The position numbers and the translations under genes were made by a program. The notes under the pieces were generated by a model. It was not told where the DNA came from and ran no database searches. It was given only the letters and a program-made list of their open reading frames with translations. Positions 22,397 to 27,400 of a stretch of 27,400 nucleotides of DNA are shown in pieces (the stretch's first letter is position 1; the number at the start of each line of letters is the position of its first letter). The stretch comes from CAIYYO01 sp049299895 (GTDB taxonomy: Archaea; Altiarchaeota; Altiarchaeia; IMC4; QMZM01): positions 1 to 27,400 of the forward strand of contig JBAQYF010000024.1 in NCBI GenBank assembly GCA_049299895.1, given 5' to 3'.

Positions 22397-23323
22397 TTAC
22401 GAGAGATTGATCGCCGACTCCGCGAGATCGGAGATATACTCGCCGATACGCCTGAAACTGGCATATATGAGGATGTTCTTGCGTTCGTCTCCGTCCAGGC
22501 TGTTTTTCAGGTCCGTACCCGCGGCTCTAATCCTCCCGATCTTTATGAGGACCTCTTCTGCCAGTGACAGGTCGCCGTTCTTCAGGGTCAGCATCACGTC
22601 GCCGTATAGGTCTATCAGTTGCTTGAACAGGGTCAGGTCCTCATTTCTCATGCTTTTACCTTCTTTTACCATCTGGGCTATCGATTCCAGGTGATCGGAT
22701 ATCCGTTCCATGCTCTTTGCTATCTGCGCCCATATGATGGCCTCAAACCCTCCCAGGGAGGAGAGCTGCCGGAGTATGAGAAAGTAGAATTTGTCTATTT
22801 CGTCATCCCTTTGTATTATTTCGTCGAGGATGACAGAATTACCCTGGCGTGTTTCCATGTCTTCCACGAGTTCCTTCAGGGACAGCATCGACAGGTCATG
22901 CATCCTCTCGACGGATTCTAGCAGGTCCCGGTTGCCCTTCATAAGCATCCGAAAAGTTATCGTGTCCCTGGTCTCCCCAAAGGGTTCCAGACCGATGAGG
23001 TACGAGGAAGTCTTGATGAGGTGAGACCTTATGCCGGGGTCGAGGTGCTCTTTTGCCGAAAAAACGATCGTATCATAGCCTTGTATGTATTTTGTTATGA
23101 GAAGCCTCGCAAGAAAATCCTGGTCGTTAGTCTTTATCTTTACCTGCGTTTCCTTTTCCTTCTCTTCCTTGATCTTGAGCAGGACCTCGTCGGAGCGCTC
23201 GATAACGGATAACACGTCTCCTTTGTCCAGTTTGTTCTTCTTTATCCAGCCCTTCGGGAGCGAGATTATGTAGGTGCTGTCTCCAGTCACCTGTATTTTA
23301 CGGTATTCCATTTTCGGATCCAT
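22397..23323 (-). CDS. SpoVT/AbrB-PhoU domain regulator
   Basis: The 308-residue protein starts with an AbrB-like DNA-binding segment (YRKIQVTGDSTYIISLPKGW, IKKNKLDKGDVL), followed by two PhoU-like helical-bundle repeats (ESVERMHDLSMLSLKELVED; DHLESIAQMVKEGK). This fusion is common in archaea and usually taken as a phosphate-responsive regulator, but no pst transporter genes are nearby. The start at 23323 is chosen because the upstream TATATTATATA region at 23345-23358 (minus strand) would start transcription at that codon. The open frame continues to 23692, but that extension runs through the promoter and antisense to the next gene; 23311 is an alternative ATG. Confidence 0.9.
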   Translation of the reverse strand: MDPKMEYRKIQVTGDSTYIISLPKGWIKKNKLDKGDVLSVIERSDEVLLKIKEEKEKETQVKIKTNDQDFLARLLITKYIQGYDTIVFSAKEHLDPGIRSHLIKTSSYLIGLEPFGETRDTITFRMLMKGNRDLLESVERMHDLSMLSLKELVEDMETRQGNSVILDEIIQRDDEIDKFYFLILRQLSSLGGFEAIIWAQIAKSMERISDHLESIAQMVKEGKSMRNEDLTLFKQLIDLYGDVMLTLKNGDLSLAEEVLIKIGRIRAAGTDLKNSLDGDERKNILIYASFRRIGEYISDLAESAINLS

Positions 23324-23444
23324 AATCGTTGTATATATAGTATGTATATAATATAGACATATATAAATAGATACTACATTTTCTATATAGATTATATATT
23401 TTTGGGCCAATGTTTTCTTATCCTCGGAAAACAGGTATGATAAT
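23324..23444. promoter_or_regulatory. Divergent promoter region rich in TATATA words
   Basis: This AT-rich 120 nt contains overlapping TATATATAG, GTATATAATATAG and ATTATATATTTTT elements. Those at 23331-23358 can serve the PhoU-like gene on the minus strand, and the one near 23387-23400 the wHTH gene on the plus strand. Confidence 0.5.
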
Positions 23445-23723
23445 GTGAAAATAAGATACCTGCAAAGGTGCAAGCTGCTCAAGCTCAGATTCAAAAGAGA
23501 AAAGAGGTGGAAAAAGGAAATGGAAAAAGACGCAGAAGAGATGAAGATGGAGGAAAAGGTGCTCAGATCGATAAACAAAGACCCGTGGGAAGCAACGCCG
23601 GCGATGCTGGCCCGCAGGCTGAAAACGGACGTGCGCACGATACAGCGGAGCATAAACAACCTGCAGAGCGCGGGGAAACTGAGGCCGTTCACGGACGAGA
23701 AACTCCTGCAGATGGGGAAATAA
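23445..23723 (+). CDS. Small basic winged-helix/HTH protein
   Basis: The 92-residue product has a very basic N-terminus (KLRFKREKRWKKEMEK) and a C-terminal helix-turn-helix (DPWEATPAMLARRLKTDVRTIQRSINNLQSAG is the region; TIQRSINNLQ the recognition helix). The GTG start at 23445 has AGGT 8 nt upstream; an ATG at 23520 would give a shorter protein starting MEKDAEE. It precedes a small secreted-peptide gene by 5 nt, so the two are likely one transcript. Probably a transcription factor; target unknown. Confidence 0.72.
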   Translation: MKIRYLQRCKLLKLRFKREKRWKKEMEKDAEEMKMEEKVLRSINKDPWEATPAMLARRLKTDVRTIQRSINNLQSAGKLRPFTDEKLLQMGK

Positions 23724-23728
23724 AAAAA

Positions 23729-23935
23729 ATGAGATACCGGAAGATACTTGTTTATTTTACAGTCACATTGCTTATTCTCATATCAACGCCCGGAGCGGAA
23801 AGCGCAGGAAGGGACAACGATCAAAACGACACGGATAAGGGCCTCTGCAAGTTGGACCTCTGCCGAGCAGACCCGGGAAACGTAGAAAAACAAAAACCGC
23901 GCGACGACGCCATCGCACGGGCATACGCTGCCTAG
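23729..23935 (+). CDS. Small secreted peptide (68 residues)
   Basis: The ATG at 23729 starts a 68-residue product with a clear signal peptide (ILVYFTVTLLILISTPGAESA) and a short, polar mature part of about 40 residues with two cysteines in CKLDLC. GGGGA lies about 10 nt upstream. I do not recognise the family. Two cysteines spaced by four residues could form a disulfide or bind metal. Its signal peptide and position before a hairpin suggest a real gene rather than a chance frame. Confidence 0.6.
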   Translation: MRYRKILVYFTVTLLILISTPGAESAGRDNDQNDTDKGLCKLDLCRADPGNVEKQKPRDDAIARAYAA

Positions 23936-23948
23936 AGGAAAACCTAAG

Positions 23949-23987
23949 GGTCCTGTCCGGAATTCCGGGCAGGACCACCTGCGCAGG
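23949..23987 (+). terminator. Strong GC-rich hairpin and adjacent palindrome
   Basis: GGTCCTG-T-CCGG-AATT-CCGG-G-CAGGACC (23949-23976) forms a 12-bp stem with one G-U pair and a 4-nt loop; the perfect palindrome CCTGCGCAGG follows at 23978-23987. It lacks a long T-tract, so it may be a terminator, an mRNA-stabilising end or a protein-binding site. Confidence 0.5.
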
Positions 23988-24217
23988 CCCTATATATTCT
24001 ATATCTTCTAACTACGCGCAGTATATCTCCCGGATCTTCCAGTCACATAACAATGGATCCCGGAAGAATCGTTTCGTACTTGCTGCTTATGTCGCCGCTC
24101 TTGCTTATAGCAGCAGCCTAAGCATAGGCGGCCATAAGGGGAGGGACGGACCGGAGTATATACTCTATATAGAATACCTATGCCCCATTTATTCATGACC
24201 AATCTGCGTTCTCTAGT
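23988..24217. other. Leader region with relic signal-peptide frame upstream of the surface-protein pair
   Basis: A TATA-like CTATATATTCTATATC (23988-24003) precedes a 22-codon frame, ATG at 24053 to TAA at 24121, that encodes MDPGRIVSYLLLMSPLLLIA plus AA. It resembles the signal peptide of the following gene (MNRTLFAYALLAAPLLLALS). It may be a truncated third paralogue or a short leader peptide. A second TATA-like CTCTATATAG (about 24164-24173) serves the gene at 24218. Confidence 0.4.
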
Positions 24218-25726
24218 ATGAATAGAACCCTCTTTGCATACGCGCTGTTAGCCGCTCCGCTTCTCCTAGCGCTTTCGCAGGCATATGCCCTGGAATGCGA
24301 AAAAGATTCCATAAGCATCCGCGCGGATGCCGGGAACTACGCATACGGAGAAATCACGTGCACGAGCTATTCGGAGCTTTTCGCAGACTATGAAGGCAAC
24401 ATGTCAGGCGATATCAGCGTATTCGTGGAGGGGGACGGGAACAAGTACAGGGTCGGCCTCCTTGCGGACGCTACATACAGCAAAAGCGGAGCCCACAAAG
24501 GCATAATAAACCTGATGAACGACGACGGCGAGGAACTGGAGATACCGACGAGGGTACGCATCGGCGAAGGGAGCGATGAAGAGATAACGCTGAGCAAATA
24601 CGGGCTTTCCTTTGAGATGGACAAAACAGGAGTCATATCCTGCTATAACGTTTCGGTCAGGAACACCGGCAACGCCGAACTCACGGACCTGGAGGCGGAG
24701 TATGGAAACCCGGAGCTTGCGACCATGGCATACAGCAACAAAAGCTGGATATACATATCAGACATAAGCGAGGAGGAATTTTCGGCCGGGGACGAAAAGG
24801 CGCTGGAGATCTGCGCGAACACTAACCGGATAAGAGGAACAGAGCTTCCCGATCAGGAGGCAATAATAGCCGTCATTGCCCGGGGCGCAAACTCCGGGAC
24901 GATAAGCGAAGAGATAACAGTCACCCTTAGAACCGATCTGGACACAGCCTGGCAGAAGAACTACGAGGAACTGCTCGACCAGCACAAAGCACTTGAACAG
25001 AACTACAGTAAGATGCGCGCCTACAAGGAGCTGTGGGAAGAAAGATACGTGAACGGGTCTGGCACACTGTATACGTACTCCGCGCTCTCCAAGGCCTACC
25101 GGGAACTGAAGATTGGATACTCCGCCCTGGAAAAGAAGGTAAACGCATCGAACTATTCGCAATACGAAAGCCTGGACAACCAATTATCCGTCCTCGGAGC
25201 CCGCTACAAGGCCCTTGAAGCAAATTACTCCTCCCTGAAGGCAAAGGAAGCCAACATGTCCGGCAAGGCGGAAGCTTCCGCACTCGAAAACGAAAGCATT
25301 GCACTGAAAGCCGAACTGGAAGAATTGAAGCCCACCATAGAAGAACTAAGAGCGCAGCTCGAAGAAAAAGACGCGATACTTGCAGCGCTGCAGGCAAAAC
25401 AGAAAAAGAACGAAACATCCAGTGCGAAAACAGGGAGCAGCAAGGGCTCCTTCGACGGATACATCCCGTTCATCCCGATAATTGTAATCTCATTCGCGGC
25501 AATCATTGCCATCGTCGCAATCACAAACAGGAGAAACCGGCACAGGGCGATCAAAAAAGAGGCAGAACTCATAGTCTCCACCGACAAGAAAAAGAAGGAA
25601 GAAGCAGATAAAGAGGACGGATCCCGGGAAGAGGAACAGAGACAAAAAGAGCAGCAGAAGGAAGCGCTCAGGCAACTGATCATGCAAAAGCTTGCGGAAA
25701 AGGCCGCGGAGAAGAAAAGTGGATAG
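24218..25726 (+). CDS. Type I surface protein with Ig-like head, coiled-coil stalk and conserved cytoplasmic tail helix (paralogue 1)
   Basis: The 502-residue product has a signal peptide (residues 1-24), two beta-rich modules (about 25-115, starting CEKDSISIRADAGNYAYGE; about 116-245 with YNVSVRNTGNAELTDL), an acidic coiled-coil stalk (about 250-405), one membrane helix (about 415-437) and a 65-residue charged cytoplasmic tail. The tail ends in ALRQLIMQKLAEKAAEKK, almost identical to that of the next gene. Many N-x-S/T sites lie in the predicted outer part. No enzyme motif is visible. It may be an adhesin, a cell-surface receptor or a structural filament subunit. The pair overlaps by 8 nt and must be co-translated. 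Confidence 0.85.
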   Translation: MNRTLFAYALLAAPLLLALSQAYALECEKDSISIRADAGNYAYGEITCTSYSELFADYEGNMSGDISVFVEGDGNKYRVGLLADATYSKSGAHKGIINLMNDDGEELEIPTRVRIGEGSDEEITLSKYGLSFEMDKTGVISCYNVSVRNTGNAELTDLEAEYGNPELATMAYSNKSWIYISDISEEEFSAGDEKALEICANTNRIRGTELPDQEAIIAVIARGANSGTISEEITVTLRTDLDTAWQKNYEELLDQHKALEQNYSKMRAYKELWEERYVNGSGTLYTYSALSKAYRELKIGYSALEKKVNASNYSQYESLDNQLSVLGARYKALEANYSSLKAKEANMSGKAEASALENESIALKAELEELKPTIEELRAQLEEKDAILAALQAKQKKNETSSAKTGSSKGSFDGYIPFIPIIVISFAAIIAIVAITNRRNRHRAIKKEAELIVSTDKKKKEEADKEDGSREEEQRQKEQQKEALRQLIMQKLAEKAAEKKSG

Positions 25727-27260
25727 AAAACCCGTCTTATGCATCCTGGCCATCCTCTGCGTACTTGCACAGGCCAGGGCGATGGAATGCGAAAAGGACA
25801 CTATCAGCATACGCGCGGACACCGGGAACTACGCATACGGAGAGCTTTCCTGCACGAGCGGGCGCGGCCTTACCGCATACTACCGGGGGAACCTCTCGGA
25901 CTCCGTAAAGGTGTTTGCAGAGGAAAAAGGGACAGACGAGTACAGGATAAGGCTGCTTGCCGACGCGAGAAGCGCGAACGTAGGAGTCTACAAAGGAGAG
26001 ATATTTCTCCGGGACAGGGACGGAAAAGAATACGCGATCAAAACACGGGTACGCGTGGGGGAAGCAACGGAAGACCACATGACCCTGAGCAGCTACAGCA
26101 TATCCTTTGAAATAGACAAACTGAACAAATCGGAATGCCTCCCGGTGGAGGTAACGAACAGCGGCAACGGCGACCTTGAGAACCTGCGCGCTGAAAGCAT
26201 TACCGCGGAGATCACGAGCCCGGACTACGGAAACAAAAGCTGGATAGACATAAGCGACCTAAGCGAAAAGGTATTCTCCCCGGGCGAAAAGAAGACGCTT
26301 CGGATCTGCGTGAACACAAACGACGACCACCCCAACCTTAAACAGAGGGATACCAAAATAGCAGTCTATGCGGATTCTACATCAGACTCGGGACCAAAAC
26401 TGGTAAAAAACGAGATCTCCGTTTCCCTCACAACGGACCTGGATACGGTATGGGAGAAAAAATACGACCTCCTCAAAGACCAGTACCAGATGCTGCAGAA
26501 GGCTTACAACGGCCTTTCAACGTATAGGAACGCGATCCTCGGCGAAGAGGACAACGGCACAGGAAACGCAAGCGGAAACAAAAGCGACCTTTACACATAC
26601 ACGAGCCTTGCAAAGAGCTACGGGGAACTAAAGGACGCCTGCGCGGAATCCGAAAGAAAACTCGCCTGCGCAAACGCCTCTTCCATAGAAAAGCAGGGGA
26701 TCAAATACTCCAACCTGGCAGCAAGCTACGGTATCCTACAGACAGGCTATTCAAAACTCTTGAAAAACATCTCGGGGAAAGTGGACAAGGAGACCTACGA
26801 CAACCTGACAAAGGAACGCGACACTATCAAAGCCGAAAAAGACGCCATCCAAAAAGAAATCGAAGAACTCCAAAGCCGGGCAGATGAAAAAGACGTGCTG
26901 CTCTTATCCATGACAATGAAACAGAGAGACAACGGCACAGGCAATAAAACGATGGCCGCAGGATATGCCGTCTTAAACCTGCAAGAATACTCACCATACC
27001 TGCCGATTCTGCTTATCGCAATCCTTGCGTTGCCGTCGGCCTATTACATAATCAGAAAATACACCCAGAGAAGCCGGAAAAAAGAAGTCGTCCTCAAGGC
27101 ACCCGCGATCAGGACGGAGGCAGAAGAGCAAAAGATCGAGGAAACAGAGAAACAAAATGCTTCCGACCACGAGGCGCTGAAACTAAAAGAGCGGCAGAAG
27201 GAGGCGCTAAGGCAACTCCTTCTCCAGAAGCTCGCGGAGAAGGCTGCGGAAAAGAAGTAG
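25719..27260 (+). CDS. Type I surface protein with Ig-like head, coiled-coil stalk and conserved cytoplasmic tail helix (paralogue 2)
   Basis: The 513-residue product starts at the GTG at 25719, supported by GGAG 7 nt upstream and a signal peptide (PVLCILAILCVLAQARA); the longer frame to 25692 would run into the conserved tail of the preceding gene. The layout matches paralogue 1: CEKDTISIRADTGNYAYGEL, a second beta module, TDLDTVWEKKYDLLKDQY opening the coiled coil, a membrane helix (about 427-446) and a charged tail ending ALRQLLLQKLAEKAAEKK. The ectodomain is more diverged than the two ends. Two heptad-containing partners made together suggest a heteromeric complex. Confidence 0.85.
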   Translation: MDRKPVLCILAILCVLAQARAMECEKDTISIRADTGNYAYGELSCTSGRGLTAYYRGNLSDSVKVFAEEKGTDEYRIRLLADARSANVGVYKGEIFLRDRDGKEYAIKTRVRVGEATEDHMTLSSYSISFEIDKLNKSECLPVEVTNSGNGDLENLRAESITAEITSPDYGNKSWIDISDLSEKVFSPGEKKTLRICVNTNDDHPNLKQRDTKIAVYADSTSDSGPKLVKNEISVSLTTDLDTVWEKKYDLLKDQYQMLQKAYNGLSTYRNAILGEEDNGTGNASGNKSDLYTYTSLAKSYGELKDACAESERKLACANASSIEKQGIKYSNLAASYGILQTGYSKLLKNISGKVDKETYDNLTKERDTIKAEKDAIQKEIEELQSRADEKDVLLLSMTMKQRDNGTGNKTMAAGYAVLNLQEYSPYLPILLIAILALPSAYYIIRKYTQRSRKKEVVLKAPAIRTEAEEQKIEETEKQNASDHEALKLKERQKEALRQLLLQKLAEKAAEKK

Positions 27261-27273
27261 AAAGTTATCTTTT

Positions 27274-27301
27274 GGTACTGTAACAATTTTTGCTGAAACT
27301 C
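27274..27301. repeat. Left terminal inverted repeat of the right IS copy
   Basis: It begins GGTACTGTAAC and ends GCTGAAACTC, matching the outward-read repeat at 100-127 at 25 of 28 positions. Confidence 0.8.
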
Positions 27302-27318
27302 CAATATTTAATGGAGTT
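27297..27318 (+). repeat. Short inverted repeat before the transposase start
   Basis: AACTCCA (27297-27303) and TGGAGTT (27312-27318) are perfect 7-bp arms around ATATTTAA, inside the IS leader. In RNA this hairpin would sit just before the ribosome-binding GAGG at 27318-27321, and could limit transposase translation from read-through transcripts, as in some other IS families. Confidence 0.5.
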
Positions 27319-27325
27319 GAGGCAA

Positions 27326-27400
27326 ATGGACAAACTGTTTACTAAGGAGCAGGCACGGAATTTTTTGAAGAAGAACAATCTGAAGGATGCGAAGAGCATT
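27326..27400 (+). CDS. IS256-like transposase, N-terminal fragment
   Basis: From the ATG at 27326 the frame is open to the window end and reads MDKLFTKEQARNFLKKNNLK followed by DAKSI. This resembles the start of IS256-type transposases, which often begin with a short helix and a KxxNLKxxxDI element. GAGG at 27318-27321 supports this start; an in-frame ATG at 27311 is the alternative. The terminal repeat 24 nt upstream is the main support for the family call. Confidence 0.55.
   Translation, partial: MDKLFTKEQARNFLKKNNLKDAKSI

Larger units (their letters stand above)
27274..27400 (+). mobile_element. 5' end of an IS256-like insertion sequence (truncated by window edge)
   Basis: A 28-nt terminal repeat at 27274-27301 is followed by a reading frame running off the window. 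The repeat is the inverse of that at 100-127. The element begins 13 nt after the stop of the surface-protein gene; the 9 nt before it (TTATCTTTT) would be its target duplication if one exists. Confidence 0.75.

Noticed and set aside
23324..23692. N-terminal extension of the AbrB-PhoU protein
   Set aside because: It crosses a TATA-rich divergent promoter and is antisense to the wHTH gene; family members start at the AbrB domain.
23949..23987. tRNA or CRISPR repeat at the GC-rich hairpin
   Set aside because: The hairpin lacks cloverleaf elements, and no spaced copies exist in the window. No CRISPR array, tRNA or rRNA was seen anywhere in the window.
1..27400. The whole window as a composite transposon
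   Set aside because: The outer ends of both IS copies are outside the window, so no outer target duplication can be seen, and the interior includes core genes (pyr, aroB', pth2, galU) that are unlikely cargo.

Overview
The window reads as archaeal chromosome. It encodes 3-dehydroquinate synthase II (the archaeal AroB' route), an archaeal/eukaryotic-type peptidyl-tRNA hydrolase (Pth2), an SpoVT/AbrB-PhoU fusion and an archaeal winged-helix protein. Promoters carry TTTATATA-like boxes about 25 nt before the start codon, so several transcripts look leaderless or nearly so. Most genes are moderately GC-rich and densely packed. A closer taxonomic placement cannot be made from this sequence alone; a euryarchaeal, Altiarchaeota-like or DPANN-like lineage would all fit.

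Layout. (1) 1-127 is the 3' end of an IS256-like insertion sequence, and 27274-27400 is the 5' end of another in the same orientation; their 28-nt terminal inverted repeats match at 25 of 28 positions. (2) 325-2800 holds a secreted Cys-rich protein and a lipoprotein-type serpin, each behind the same 16-nt inverted repeat at identical distance from its TATA box. (3) 2845-6450 (minus strand) holds a small acidic protein, an SPFH/stomatin protein, a galE-like epimerase with galU, and pth2. (4) 6495-10511 is a surface-protein cassette: a decayed C-terminal relic of a DNRLRE-type protein, then an Ig-like membrane-anchored protein overlapping a Cys-rich secreted DNRLRE-type protein. (5) 10628-11686 is aroB'. 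(6) 11687-12834 is an AT-rich two-gene island (HEPN-like protein plus winged-helix protein) behind a palindromic operator candidate. (7) 12930-14264 holds a class I glutamine amidotransferase convergent with a vapBC toxin-antitoxin pair. (8) 14401-15567 holds a methyltransferase and a dead copy of a ferredoxin:thioredoxin-reductase/rubredoxin gene. (9) 15571-20457 (minus strand) is a pyrimidine operon, pyrD - AI-2E-family transporter - pyrK - pyrC - pyrF. (10) 20640-22303 is a divergent, translationally overlapping redox operon: glutaredoxin - intact FTR/rubredoxin - GNAT - Dabb. (11) 22397-23323 is the AbrB-PhoU regulator. (12) 23445-27260 holds a small wHTH protein, a small secreted peptide, a possible signal-peptide relic, and two tandem paralogous type I surface proteins with coiled-coil stalks and a nearly identical cytoplasmic tail helix.

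How parts work together. The pyr operon encodes the second half of UMP synthesis except orotate phosphoribosyltransferase (pyrE), which is not in the window. galU and galE supply UDP-glucose and a UDP-sugar epimer, plausibly for glycosylation of the many secreted Asn-rich proteins. The redox operon looks like a self-contained ferredoxin-to-disulfide relay. About a third of the window encodes exported or surface proteins. The strongest candidates for undescribed biology are the HEPN/wHTH island, the tandem coiled-coil surface proteins with the shared tail, and the two-gene regulon of secreted Cys-rich protein plus serpin.
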